This document shows, piece after piece, positions 1 to 8,289 of a stretch of DNA of 64,000 nucleotides. Below the pieces are notes generated by a model, which worked only from the letters and a program-made list of their open reading frames with translations, was not told where the DNA came from and made no database searches. Where the stretch lies: positions 124,001 through 188,000 of the forward strand of contig NZ_AP018690.1 of assembly GCF_002157735.2 (NCBI RefSeq). The letters are read 5' to 3'. The position numbers were made by a program, and so were the translations under genes. Numbering within the stretch: position 1 is the stretch's first letter; each line of letters opens with the position of its first letter. The DNA comes from Vibrio aphrogenes (lineage in GTDB: Bacteria; Pseudomonadota; Gammaproteobacteria; Enterobacterales; Vibrionaceae).

Positions 1-441
1 GCATGGGTGCCATTGCTGCACTTAGTCCCGAAGGCTGATATTCCTGTGATTCAAGTTTCGCTTAATCGCTATTCCAGCGAGGAAGACGTGTATCGATTAG
101 GACAAACATTAAGCCAGTTACGCGAACAGGGAGTCGCTGTCATCGGTTCGGGCTCGCTTACTCATAATTTGCGTGATGTGATTCCAGGTTCTCAGCAGGC
201 GGCGGATTATGTTGTGAAATTGGAACAATGGATACGTGAGCAAATCGTGAATCGAGATGTGCAAGCGCTGCTCAAGGTAGCGACATTACAAGAAGATTTT
301 GCTCGGGCCCATCCCACGCATGAGCACTATTTACCGTTATTGATGGCACTAGGGGCAAGCCAGCCTCGTGATCAATTGACGATATTAAAAGGCGGGGTCC
401 AACATCATGCGCTCTCGATGGAGTCGTATGTATGGCACTGA
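1..441 (+). CDS. ygiD: DODA-type extradiol ring-cleavage dioxygenase, 3' part (YgiD-like)
   Basis: The reading frame is open from the first base, so the gene is cut by the window edge; a GTG at 7 is probably an internal valine. The 146 visible residues match the C-terminal half of the 4,5-DOPA/LigB-type class III extradiol dioxygenases: the ADIPVIQVSL strand, the SGSLTHNL motif with a conserved histidine, and the HPTHEHYLPL segment. These enzymes use a mononuclear metal to open catecholic rings, and YgiD of E. coli acts on DOPA in vitro. The N-terminal metal ligands lie outside the window. The physiological substrate is unknown. Confidence 0.8.
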   Translation, partial: AWVPLLHLVPKADIPVIQVSLNRYSSEEDVYRLGQTLSQLREQGVAVIGSGSLTHNLRDVIPGSQQAADYVVKLEQWIREQIVNRDVQALLKVATLQEDFARAHPTHEHYLPLLMALGASQPRDQLTILKGGVQHHALSMESYVWH

Positions 442-446
442 TTCTG

Positions 447-506
447 TGTTTCTCACTGTAGTTTGGTGTTTCTTGCTGTGATTTAGTGTTTATCACTGTG
501 ACTTTG
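447..506. repeat. three imperfect 20-bp tandem repeats
   Basis: Three adjacent 20-base units begin at 447, 467 and 487, each opening with TGTTT and carrying a central CTGTR core. They start six bases after the dioxygenase stop codon and end about 90 bases before the DoxX start. They do not form a terminator. Function is unknown. Confidence 0.6.
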
Positions 507-593
507 TGAAAAGAGCCAGTCTTGGTTCAACGATACAGCCTCGTTTCACCTATAAATTTCAACATTCGTTTATGAACACATAAGGAAATATTT

Positions 594-1034
594 ATGTCCG
601 TAATTCAACAAGTTTTAAAATCATCCCCTAGCTATGCTCCTTTCATTTTACGCATCCCATTAGGCATTATATTAATGGCTCATGGCGCACAAAAATTATT
701 TGGTTGGTTTGGCGGCGGCGGCCTACAAGGCACGGGTCAATTTATGTCGTCACTTGGCCTAGAGCCGGGAGTCTTGATGGCGTTATTAGCAGGGTCGGGA
801 GAGTTTTTTGGTGGCTTATTCTTATTGCTTGGCTTACTGACTCGGCCATCGGCTTTAGTGGTCGCGTTTACGATGCTGGTAGCTATTTTATCGGTGCATA
901 TTGATAATGGATTGTTCTTAGCCAATGGGGGTTATGAGTTTGGATTGGCGTTATTAGCCATGGCCATGTCGTTGTTAGCGTCAGGGGCTGGTCGTTTCGG
1001 TTTCGATAATCTATTGGCTAAAAAGTATCAATAA
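594..1034 (+). CDS. DoxX family membrane protein
   Basis: A 146-residue protein with four hydrophobic segments and the DoxX-family opening LRIPLGIILMAHGAQKLFGWFGG at about residues 19-41, a glycine-rich loop, and the GEFFGGLFLLLGLLTR segment near 70. DoxX/DoxD proteins are inner-membrane proteins; a few are linked to thiosulfate-quinone or thiol redox chemistry, but most have no proven role. The start ATG at 594 follows an AAGGAA-type ribosome site. It is monocistronic, with its own terminator downstream. Confidence 0.85.
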   Translation: MSVIQQVLKSSPSYAPFILRIPLGIILMAHGAQKLFGWFGGGGLQGTGQFMSSLGLEPGVLMALLAGSGEFFGGLFLLLGLLTRPSALVVAFTMLVAILSVHIDNGLFLANGGYEFGLALLAMAMSLLASGAGRFGFDNLLAKKYQ

Positions 1035-1075
1035 AGCGGCAATAAAATGGCACTAAAACTACGATAATAAAGAGC

Positions 1076-1102
1076 GCCCAATAAAGAGATTGGGCCTTTT
1101 TT
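1076..1102 (+). terminator. intrinsic terminator after DoxX gene
   Basis: GCCCAAT at 1076-1082 pairs with ATTGGGC at 1089-1095 around a 6-base loop and is followed by a run of six T. It lies 42 bases after the DoxX stop codon. Confidence 0.85.
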
Positions 1103-1192
1103 GTTTGGGATAATTTTGTATCAAGTATATTGCCCAGAAGTAAAGAAGGCGTACAATGAAAATCACTTATTCATTTATTATTGAGCTGAAAC

Positions 1193-2353
1193 ATGGAATT
1201 AACGCACGCCCTCAAACAAATCCAACCTTCTTATATTCGTGAAATTTTAAAAGATGCCCAATCTGAAGGGGTGATCTCATTAGCGGGTGGTTTGCCTGAT
1301 GGTCAGCACTTTCCAGTTAAATTAATGGCTTCGTCTTTAGCCTCTTTAGCGCAACGCCCAGACTTGTTTCAATATGGTCAAACCGCAGGTTACGGTCCAT
1401 TACTTGATTATTTCCGCACTCAATTTCAGTTACCTGAACATCATGACTCTTTGGTGTGTACTGGCTCCCAGCAAGCCTTAGATTTGATTGCTCGAGCCTA
1501 TGTGAACCCGAATGACAAAGTGGTGATGGAAGCCCCAAGTTATTTAGGCGCGCTACAAGTTTTTGGTTTAGCACAAGCGAATATTTTAAGTGTTTCTCAA
1601 CAAGCGGACGGCCCTAACTTAGCTGAATTAGAGGCGTGTTTTGCTGAACAAGCCCCGAAACTATTTTACGCGGTACCGGATTTTCATAATCCAACCGGAG
1701 TGACCTGGAGTGTGCCGGTTCGGCAAAAAGTTGCGCAACTTTGTCAGCAATATCAAGTGACGTTAGTGGAAGATGTGCCGTATCGTGAGCTGCGATTTAG
1801 TGGGGAATTATTGCCTTTAGTGTCGAGCTTTTGCCCTGAACACGCGTTGGTGTTACGTTCTTTTTCCAAGATCGCAACACCGGGAATGCGTATTGGGGTG
1901 GTAAGTGGTAAAGCCAACTGGATTGCGCCTTTGGTTAAAGTGAAACAAAGCGCTGATTTGCACTCAAGCATTCCGATGCAAGCGGTGTTACTGGATCTCT
2001 TAACTCATGATGAGTTCCCAGCGCACCTAGCTACTTTGCGAGCGCTTTATCAAGAGCGCTACACCAGCTTAGCCGAGCAATTACAAGCTAAATTGCCACA
2101 AGGTTGTCATAGTAATCCGGTCGAAGGTGGGATGTTTATTTGGTTAACTTTGCCGCCGTGCGATGATTTTGCTTTGGCGAAACAAGCGCTAACTCATAAA
2201 GTGGCAGTGGTGCCGAGTTCCGTATTTTATAAGCAAGGCGAGAAAGTAACGCCGGCGCTGCGTTTGAATTTCACGAATGCAACCTCAGAAGAGTTAGTGA
2301 TTGCAGTCGATCGCTTGGTTGAGGTGATCAAACAAGAATGTGGCATTGCTTAA
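1193..2353 (+). CDS. PLP-dependent class I/II aminotransferase
   Basis: A 386-residue fold-type I aminotransferase of the LysN/MocR-catalytic-domain type. It opens with SLAGGLPDGQHFP, has the cofactor-binding GSQQALDL motif near residue 90, FHNPTGVTW near 160, and the Schiff-base lysine in SFSKIATPGMRIG (K226). The C-terminal EGGMFIWL and LRLNFTNA segments contain the substrate-carboxylate arginine region. No N-terminal GntR DNA-binding domain is present, so it is an enzyme and not a MocR regulator. Relatives transaminate 2-aminoadipate, valine or aromatic amino acids; the substrate cannot be read from the sequence. Its terminator has been split by an insertion sequence. Confidence 0.85.
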   Translation: MELTHALKQIQPSYIREILKDAQSEGVISLAGGLPDGQHFPVKLMASSLASLAQRPDLFQYGQTAGYGPLLDYFRTQFQLPEHHDSLVCTGSQQALDLIARAYVNPNDKVVMEAPSYLGALQVFGLAQANILSVSQQADGPNLAELEACFAEQAPKLFYAVPDFHNPTGVTWSVPVRQKVAQLCQQYQVTLVEDVPYRELRFSGELLPLVSSFCPEHALVLRSFSKIATPGMRIGVVSGKANWIAPLVKVKQSADLHSSIPMQAVLLDLLTHDEFPAHLATLRALYQERYTSLAEQLQAKLPQGCHSNPVEGGMFIWLTLPPCDDFALAKQALTHKVAVVPSSVFYKQGEKVTPALRLNFTNATSEELVIAVDRLVEVIKQECGIA

Positions 2354-2459
2354 AGAAAATGGTATCGCTTAAATAACCATTTGCTTAAATAATCATGTAT
2401 TGGCGATTAAACGGGCAGAGAGCGCATGTGAAGTGACCCCTTAAAGTTGGACATTTCTG

Positions 2460-3305
2460 TTATGCGGCTTCTAAGGCCTGATTTCGGTATTCTACCGGAG
2501 TTAGGCCTTTTAATTTCACCTTAATCCGATCGTTATTGTAATAATCAATATATTCATCAATGCATGCCATAAGTTGCTCAGCACTGTCAAAGTGGTAACC
2601 ATGGTACATTTCTGTTTTTAAAAGTGCGAAGAAGTTTTCAGCCACAGCATTATCAAGACAGTTTCCTTTTCTCGACATACTCTGATTTATTCTTTTCTCT
2701 TTTAGCTTGTTACGATAATCACGGTGTTGGTATTGCCACCCTTGGTCACTATGTAAAGTTAACGAGGACGCTTGACTTAACTTACTCGTCGCTTTCTCTA
2801 GCATCTCGGTCACGAGATGTAATTTAGGTGAGCTCGCTACAGTATGACTAACGACTTCTTGATTAAATAAATCGATGATAGGAGATAAATAGACTTTTTC
2901 ACCTGCCACTTTAAATTCCGTCACATCGGTCACCCATTTTTCATTTGGTTTCGTCGATTTAAAGTCTCGCTTCAGAATATTCGGGGCAATACGCCCAATC
3001 GCACCTTTATAAGAACGATATTTCTTCGGTCTTACGGTCGATTTTAGCCCTAGTTTTGCCATTAAGCGCTGAACCGTTTTATGATTTAAGTAGATGCCTT
3101 CTCTACGTAAAGCATAATGAATGCGTCGATAACCATATCGACCTTTATGCTTATGAAATATTCTTTCAATACTCGCTATCTCATTCGCGTAAGGCTCGGG
3201 AGTGCTCAACACTTGGCATTGGTAGTAATACACACTCTTGGGCAATCCAATGGATTGCAATAAATGCTGGATTTTGTGTTGGTGTTTTAGAGCTTGAACA
3301 GTCAA
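2460..3305 (-). CDS. IS3-family transposase OrfB (DDE integrase domain)
   Basis: A 281-residue catalytic subunit with an HTH_21 segment (ERIFHKHKGRYGYRRIHYALRREG, about 48-71) followed by the rve retroviral-integrase fold. The DDE residues lie in WVTDVTEF, LHSDQGWQY and NAVAENFFALLKTE. It overlaps the end of OrfA by four bases in the -1 frame and has no ATG; a TTG sits at 3305. It is therefore expected to be made mainly as an OrfAB fusion by -1 frameshifting. A lysine-rich stretch with G AAA AAG at 3308-3314, just before the OrfA stop, is the candidate slip site. It is close to, but not exactly, the canonical A AAA AAG. Confidence 0.95.
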   Translation of the reverse strand: MTVQALKHQHKIQHLLQSIGLPKSVYYYQCQVLSTPEPYANEIASIERIFHKHKGRYGYRRIHYALRREGIYLNHKTVQRLMAKLGLKSTVRPKKYRSYKGAIGRIAPNILKRDFKSTKPNEKWVTDVTEFKVAGEKVYLSPIIDLFNQEVVSHTVASSPKLHLVTEMLEKATSKLSQASSLTLHSDQGWQYQHRDYRNKLKEKRINQSMSRKGNCLDNAVAENFFALLKTEMYHGYHFDSAEQLMACIDEYIDYYNNDRIKVKLKGLTPVEYRNQALEAA

Positions 3306-3811
3306 CGCTTTTTCTTTGCTGCTTGACGTTTTAACTTGTCCAGCTCCTCTAACTTTTTTAGAACAGCATTCTCCGCTCTCAAATAAGCCAGTTCCTCTCT
3401 GAGTTCATCAAGTGACATGTCTTCATCAGGTTTAGTCGGACGCTTATTTGATTGAGTTTTCATAGATGGTCTGCCTTTAGGTCGGGAATGTAAGCCTTGG
3501 AATCCCGACTGATTATAAAGCTTTAACCAAACAGAAATAGTCCCGTTAGAAGAAAAATTGAATTCAGCACTCGCTTGGCTTATAGACCAGTTATTTTCCC
3601 ACATTGATTTTAATACCGAGAATTTAAAATCTGCGGAATTTTCATAATCAAGAGGTAAAAATGAAGATGAACCATGGATCCTGTAAACAGAAGTCCAATA
3701 ACGAATTTGGTTCGCAGGAATAGATAACTCTTTTGCAAGAGATGTCGATGATTCGCCATCAAGGCAACGCTGAGCAATGCACAGCTTTAATTCTCTGATG
3801 TACTTAGACAT
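3302..3811 (-). CDS. IS3-family transposase OrfA (helix-turn-helix)
   Basis: A 169-residue protein from the ATG at 3811, chosen because a GGGGG ribosome site lies seven bases upstream; an in-frame start at 3838 would fall inside the terminal repeat. Two helix-turn-helix segments are visible (about residues 4-45 and 60-100), as in IS150 InsJ. They are followed by a charged leucine-zipper-like C-terminus (SLDELREELAYLRAENAVLKKLEELDK) that mediates multimerisation in this family. It binds the terminal repeats and, as the OrfAB fusion, supplies DNA recognition to the transposase. Confidence 0.92.
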   Translation of the reverse strand: MSKYIRELKLCIAQRCLDGESSTSLAKELSIPANQIRYWTSVYRIHGSSSFLPLDYENSADFKFSVLKSMWENNWSISQASAEFNFSSNGTISVWLKLYNQSGFQGLHSRPKGRPSMKTQSNKRPTKPDEDMSLDELREELAYLRAENAVLKKLEELDKLKRQAAKKKR

Positions 3812-3818
3812 AAAATAA

Positions 3819-3848
3819 CCCCCAATGTTGGTGTCCAACTATTGGGGG
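3819..3848 (-). promoter_or_regulatory. hairpin masking the OrfA ribosome binding site
   Basis: CCCCCAATgTTGG (3819-3831) pairs with CCAACTATTGGGGG (3835-3848) around a 3-base loop, with one bulge. In minus-strand RNA that enters from outside the element, the GGGGG ribosome site of OrfA (3819-3823) would be locked in this stem. Similar protection from outside read-through is documented for other IS elements such as IS10 and IS50. Here it is inferred from the fold alone. Confidence 0.6.
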
Positions 3849-3952
3849 TCAGTTCAATGTTCTCTGCCATTTTTTTGTGTCGTTTAACGTAGTCTGTTTT
3901 ATTCCGTGCTGATTTTGTTTTAGTGGCGTGATGCTTTTACCCACCGCTGAAG

Positions 3953-4621
3953 TTAAATAGTTGCCCCCCAAGCGAGTATCTGCCACGATTTATTTTGCGC
4001 GTGTTTAAGCAAACGAGGGCAAGGATTAATCAGATAAGCCTGATCCGCAAATTCACACAAAGGCAAATCGTTGATCGAGTCGGTATAAAAATGCACTTCT
4101 GAAAAGCGTTCTTGATGTTGTTCACACCATTGTTGTAGGCGTATGACCTTACCTTGTTGGTAGCTGGGTGTGCCTAATATTTCAGGCGTATAGCGGTTAT
4201 TTTTTGTGACTAAATCGATGCCAATGGCCTGTTTGATTCCAATCTTTTTGGCGACGGCTTGCACCAGAAAACTGACCGAAGCGGAGATGATTAACATAGT
4301 GCAAGTTTGTTGGTGGAGCTTTTCAATTAACTGTTTAGCTTGAGGGAATAACCGTGGCAGGATTTTTTCAACCACGCATTGATCAGCTAATTGGTTCACC
4401 TGCTCTACTGATAAATGACGAATGGGCTCAATAGAAAAAGTTAAATAATCCGCCATATCTAACTCACCTTTGGCATACAGGGCCATTAAGCGTTGGTCTT
4501 CAGTGAGAAAATTAGGATCGGTTGCGATATGGCGTTCCACCAAAAATTGATGCCACAGCATGGCGCAATCAGCGTTAATGAGGGTTTCATCCATATCAAA
4601 TACGTATAATGGCTGATCCAT
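3953..4621 (-). CDS. HAD-IB family phosphatase (SerB-like)
   Basis: A 222-residue HAD hydrolase. Motif I VFDMDETLI carries the nucleophile Asp9 and acid-base Asp11; motif II is the ISASVSF segment; motif IV is YTDSINDLPL, with metal-binding aspartates. The helical C1 cap and the length fit subfamily IB, which dephosphorylates phosphoserine, phosphocholine and similar monoesters. There is no signal peptide, so it is cytoplasmic. It is the last gene of a six-gene operon, 2 bases after the transporter ATPase. This suggests it strips phosphate from the imported compound or from its breakdown product; the substrate is inferred only. Confidence 0.85.
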   Translation of the reverse strand: MDQPLYVFDMDETLINADCAMLWHQFLVERHIATDPNFLTEDQRLMALYAKGELDMADYLTFSIEPIRHLSVEQVNQLADQCVVEKILPRLFPQAKQLIEKLHQQTCTMLIISASVSFLVQAVAKKIGIKQAIGIDLVTKNNRYTPEILGTPSYQQGKVIRLQQWCEQHQERFSEVHFYTDSINDLPLCEFADQAYLINPCPRLLKHAQNKSWQILAWGATI

Positions 4622-4623
4622 TG

Positions 4624-5670
4624 TTAGGCTCCCACGGGTTGAATTTCATTAAGATTAAACCGCAATTGCAGTTGATGACCAGCTTCGAGTAGCCTTTCTG
4701 ACGAACGATTTAATAGATCGACGGTCAATGAACACGCCTGACAAGCATTTAATTCCACTTGATAACGAATCACATTGCCCAGTAGCTGGTGGCTTTTAAT
4801 GGTGGCTTCATGAGGTGAGGAAATGTGATCATCATAATGTCGACCAGATTCTTGAACATAGATAGATTCAGGTCGAATGGCCACTTTATGTTCGGTTTGA
4901 ATGTGAAAGAGCTGCTGGGCTTGCTCGGCATTAATCAGGTTGTAGTGACCCATAAATGCAGCAACAAATTCGTTGGCCGGTTGAGTATAGATATGCTCTG
5001 GCGTGCCTTGTTGAACAATGCTGCCTTTGTTCATAACAAAGATGCGATCAGACATGATCATCGCTTCTTCTTGATCGTGTGTGACAAAAATCGTGGTTAA
5101 GTTGAGCTCTTTTTGAATGTCACGGATCTGTTGGCGCAGACGTTTACGAATTTTGGCATCCAATGCAGATAATGGCTCATCTAATAATAAAATCCGAGGT
5201 TTGACGACCAAAGCTCTTGCCAATGCCACTCGTTGCTTCTGTCCGCCGGATAATTGATGCGGATAATGCTGTTCACGACCTTGTAAATCGACCAATTCAA
5301 TGACTTTAGAGACCTCTTGCTGAATGGTCTGTTTCGCGATCTTTTTCATTTTTAAGCCAAAGGCAATATTGTCTTCGACCGTCATGTTGGGAAATAAAGC
5401 ATAAGATTGAAATACCATCCCAATGCCTCGTTGCTGAGGAATATGATGGGTGATGTCTTGACCATCAACATAAATCTGGCCGCCATCAACATTATTTAAC
5501 CCTGCAAGGCTTCGTAATAAGGTGGATTTACCACAACCACTAGGTCCGAGTAAGGTAATAAATTCACCTTGTTGGATAGAAAACTCAATATTGTCAAACA
5601 CCATATTGTGACCGAACGATTTACTCAGTGAGGTGACATTGACGAATTGTGGATCGGTATTTATTTGCAT
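4624..5670 (-). CDS. ABC transporter ATP-binding protein (PhnT/PotA/FbpC class)
   Basis: A 348-residue ATPase with Walker A GPSGCGKST at residues 42-50, the Q-loop FQSYALFP, signature LSGGQKQR, Walker B RILLLDEP and switch histidine TIFVTHDQEEA. After the nucleotide-binding domain, about 110 residues form a TOBE-like domain (VAIRPESIYVQ onward), typical of iron(III)/polyamine/2-aminoethylphosphonate importers. It overlaps the upstream permease by 10 bases, so translation is coupled. It would energise uptake of the ligand bound by the product of 8290-9342. Confidence 0.9.
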   Translation of the reverse strand: MQINTDPQFVNVTSLSKSFGHNMVFDNIEFSIQQGEFITLLGPSGCGKSTLLRSLAGLNNVDGGQIYVDGQDITHHIPQQRGIGMVFQSYALFPNMTVEDNIAFGLKMKKIAKQTIQQEVSKVIELVDLQGREQHYPHQLSGGQKQRVALARALVVKPRILLLDEPLSALDAKIRKRLRQQIRDIQKELNLTTIFVTHDQEEAMIMSDRIFVMNKGSIVQQGTPEHIYTQPANEFVAAFMGHYNLINAEQAQQLFHIQTEHKVAIRPESIYVQESGRHYDDHISSPHEATIKSHQLLGNVIRYQVELNACQACSLTVDLLNRSSERLLEAGHQLQLRFNLNEIQPVGA

Positions 5671-6497
5671 GAGGACGCCCCTTGGCTAAAACGACTGGCA
5701 AGCCAAGTCAAAATCAGAATAAAGAAGAAATATGTCATCACTAACGCAGAGGTAAAGTGACCGCTGGTTTGACGCATGTTGTAAAGGTAGATTTGCAGTG
5801 TTTCAAAGCGAGTGCCGACTAATATGTTGGCAAATACGAACTCACCTAATAAGAAGGAAAACGAAATAAATAGCGAAGACAGTAACCCTTTTTTTAAGTT
5901 TGGTAAGATCACCAATAAAAACGCTTTGCTACTGCTTGCACCGAGTAAATGAGAGGCATCCATTAAATCATGCAATTGAATCGCTTGCAGGTTATTGGCG
6001 AGCGAGCGGTACATGAAAGGCAGCGCAATGGTGAAATAGGTGCCCACTAATATCCAAGGCGTGCCAACCAGTCGAATATGGCTGTCAGAGTAGAGTTGCA
6101 ATAAACCGACTGAAGAGACCACGGGTGGAACAGAAAAGGGCAGTAATATTAGTAGATTCATGACCTTATCTAGTTTAGGGAAGTAATAGAACACCACTAA
6201 AATCATTGGGGTAATGAGCGCTAAACTAAAGATCAATGCGCCAAGGCACAACAGAATAGAGCGGCCAAAGGCGGCAATGAATCGTTCATCGCTAAACAAT
6301 TGCACATACCATTTCAGTGAAAAGCCATCCGGCAAGATGGTGGCTCCCCACTGTGAGGCCAAGGAATACACTAGTGTGGCTATGATAGGTAACAACATGA
6401 TAGCGACGATGGTGTACACAATGGTTTTGTGCAGTGTTGATGATGATAGCTTCGAAGACACTCCGCTTGGTGAAGGCATTGAATTAGCGTTTTGCAT
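5661..6497 (-). CDS. ABC transporter permease (PhnV-like)
   Basis: A 278-residue inner-membrane protein with about six transmembrane segments. A BPD_transp_1 coupling motif occurs in DLMDASHLLGASSSKAFLLVILPNLKKG, the EAA loop that docks on the ATPase. It overlaps the preceding permease gene by 14 bases and the following ATPase gene by 10. It pairs with the upstream permease to form a heterodimeric channel of the phosphonate/iron/spermidine importer type. Confidence 0.88.
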   Translation of the reverse strand: MQNANSMPSPSGVSSKLSSSTLHKTIVYTIVAIMLLPIIATLVYSLASQWGATILPDGFSLKWYVQLFSDERFIAAFGRSILLCLGALIFSLALITPMILVVFYYFPKLDKVMNLLILLPFSVPPVVSSVGLLQLYSDSHIRLVGTPWILVGTYFTIALPFMYRSLANNLQAIQLHDLMDASHLLGASSSKAFLLVILPNLKKGLLSSLFISFSFLLGEFVFANILVGTRFETLQIYLYNMRQTSGHFTSALVMTYFFFILILTWLASRFSQGASSCK

Positions 6498-7404
6498 GGA
6501 AACTCCTTGTGATCAGCCATTGGTTAATCAGCGTAATAAAGGCTAACAGTGTCAGTAGCAATACGGAGATCGCAGCGGCAAGGTTCGGCTCAAGGAACAA
6601 ATCACCGGAGACCAAACTCGCAATGCGGATGGTGATCATATTGTAATTGCCCCCAGTTAAGGCGTAGACCGTGGCATAAGCGCCAATGGCATTCGCAATT
6701 AAAATGATGAAGGTGCCAAATAAAGCCGGAGCTAGGATCGGTAAGCCTATTTTTAACCAATATTGAAGAGTGTTGGCTCCCAGTAGTGCTGAGGCCTCTT
6801 TCCAATCTAGCTTGAGTTGATCAAAAGCAGGGTAGTGCAGCAGCACCGCCAATGGGATTTGAAAGTAGATGTACACCACTAATAACCCTGACTCGCCATA
6901 AAGATTAAAGTCTCCGACTAAGCCATGCTGGCGTAGAAATAAGGTGATAGCGCCATTGGTGCCTAAGATGATGATGAAGGCGAAGGCTAAAGGCACGCCG
7001 GAAAAGTTGCTGCACATGTTGGTAATGGCGACGATCAGATCGCGCAATTTGCTGTCGACATGACGCAATGAGGACACCAGTACTGTCGCAATCGCGAGCC
7101 CAAAAATACTCGACCAGATAGACACCGATAAGCTATTACGAAAGCCTTGTAGCATGAACTTTGAGGTTAATACCTCGTGATAATGCCGCAATGAAAAGTG
7201 ACCATTATCTAAAAAGCTGTTAATGACGACCCACATCATTGGAGCAATTTGGAATAAATAGAACACCAAAATAAATGGCAATAACCAAACAAGAGGTTTT
7301 AATTTGCGTACTGTTTGCATAAAAAGCGCACTTTGCGAGCTTGATTGTCGTTTTGAAACGGTCGATGCTTGAGTATTCATTCTGTTTAATGCCATGAAAT
7401 TCAT
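6484..7404 (-). CDS. ABC transporter permease (PhnU-like)
   Basis: A 306-residue membrane protein counted from the ATG at 7404. The frame is open to 7470, but that would overlap the upstream gene by about 46 bases, and ATGs at 7395 and 7380 are also possible; no start has a strong ribosome site. The first hydrophobic segment is PLVWLLPFILVFYLFQIAPMMWVV, and the EAA loop is DWKEASALLGANTLQYWLKIGLPILAP. It is the partner of the PhnV-like permease. Confidence 0.85.
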   Translation of the reverse strand: MNFMALNRMNTQASTVSKRQSSSQSALFMQTVRKLKPLVWLLPFILVFYLFQIAPMMWVVINSFLDNGHFSLRHYHEVLTSKFMLQGFRNSLSVSIWSSIFGLAIATVLVSSLRHVDSKLRDLIVAITNMCSNFSGVPLAFAFIIILGTNGAITLFLRQHGLVGDFNLYGESGLLVVYIYFQIPLAVLLHYPAFDQLKLDWKEASALLGANTLQYWLKIGLPILAPALFGTFIILIANAIGAYATVYALTGGNYNMITIRIASLVSGDLFLEPNLAAAISVLLLTLLAFITLINQWLITRSFHAKR

Positions 7405-7424
7405 TATGTTACCGAATGTGAAGG

Positions 7425-8276
7425 TTAGTTGGAGACGCTGAGGTACTCTGGATTGAGTAATGCCGCGCAATAAGGTTTGTCATGTTTGAGCCCTAATACT
7501 TGGCATAAGGTACCGCAAAGATCGGTTTGGTTTATTTCAATCGCAAAAGGATTGCTTTCGGTTACCTGATCCCCTTGAAAGGCTGGACCGAGTAAAAACA
7601 GCGGGACTTCTCGCTCTTCTGCCAAGGTGCCACCATGGGATAAATCATTATTCATGCCATGGTCGCTGGTGATCATGATTTGATAGCCAGTGTGAAGCCA
7701 ATCAGGAAGAAAATTTGATAATAAAATATCCGCCTGACGAGCCGTATTACGATAATGGGCTGAGTCTAATCCGCTTTGATGCCCAGCATCGTCAATGTTC
7801 ATCGGATGAATCAACATAAAGTCAGGTTGATGAGCTTTAATCAAGTCATTGGCATCTAACAACACGGCTTCATCTGGGTAATGGTCCCAATGGTAGAAAC
7901 GGCCATGTTGAATGTTGAGCGAGGTATCATGAGTATTTCGGTCACGCGCAGCCTCAAAGGGCGCTCGGTTATACAGCTCACTCATCCAATGATAGGCCGA
8001 GGCTGCAGTGACTTTTCCTTGCTGCTTGGCGAGACTAAAAATGGAGTCATGATGAGATAGACGCACTATATGATTGTGGACGATGCCGCTGTCAATGGGG
8101 CGTACTCCGGTTAATAAACATTCATAGAGTGGCCGAGATAAAGAAGGCAACTCACAACTTAATTTAAAAAAGGAGGCTTGTTGATGCTCAATTAATCCTT
8201 GTAAGTAGCCCATACACTGACGGGCTACTTGGTAATTGAGGCCATCAAGAATAATTAAGATGACCTTGTTATTCAT
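7425..8276 (-). CDS. alkaline-phosphatase-superfamily phosphodiesterase/phosphatase
   Basis: A 283-residue enzyme from the ATG at 8276 (AGGTGA seven bases upstream; a GTG three codons earlier is less likely). Hallmarks of the type I phosphodiesterase/nucleotide pyrophosphatase fold are LILDGLN-type metal aspartate at the start, PSLSRPLYECLLTG with a probable Ser nucleophile, HPMNIDDAGHQSG with Asp/His ligands, and TSDHGMNND followed by SHGG. No signal peptide is present, so it acts in the cytoplasm on an imported substrate. The superfamily also includes phosphonoacetate hydrolase PhnA, so C-P or P-O cleavage are both possible. It lies between the binding-protein and permease genes of the operon. 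Confidence 0.82.
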   Translation of the reverse strand: MNNKVILIILDGLNYQVARQCMGYLQGLIEHQQASFFKLSCELPSLSRPLYECLLTGVRPIDSGIVHNHIVRLSHHDSIFSLAKQQGKVTAASAYHWMSELYNRAPFEAARDRNTHDTSLNIQHGRFYHWDHYPDEAVLLDANDLIKAHQPDFMLIHPMNIDDAGHQSGLDSAHYRNTARQADILLSNFLPDWLHTGYQIMITSDHGMNNDLSHGGTLAEEREVPLFLLGPAFQGDQVTESNPFAIEINQTDLCGTLCQVLGLKHDKPYCAALLNPEYLSVSN

Positions 8277-8289
8277 GGCTTTCACCTAA

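Larger units (their letters stand above)
2429..3856. mobile_element. complete IS3-family insertion sequence (IS150-like), 1428 bp
   Basis: The imperfect 25-bp terminal inverted repeats lie at 2429-2453 and 3832-3856 (21 of 25 positions match), both starting TGAA and ending AGTTGGACA, with the TG...CA termini typical of the IS3 family. The element is flanked by a direct repeat ATG (2426-2428 and 3857-3859), a 3-bp target duplication. It carries two overlapping minus-strand reading frames, OrfA and OrfB, both intact. The insertion point is the loop of the upstream gene's terminator. The intact genes and clean duplication suggest a recent, possibly still active copy. Confidence 0.93.
2414..3876 (+). 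terminator. intrinsic terminator split by the IS insertion
   Basis: GGCAGAGA (2414-2421) is complementary to TCTCTGCC (3861-3868), which is followed by A and seven T (3870-3876). With the IS and one copy of its ATG target duplication removed, the arms form an 8-bp stem with an 8-base loop (GCGCATGT), a standard rho-independent terminator 60 bases after the aminotransferase stop. At present the arms are about 1.4 kb apart. Confidence 0.75.
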
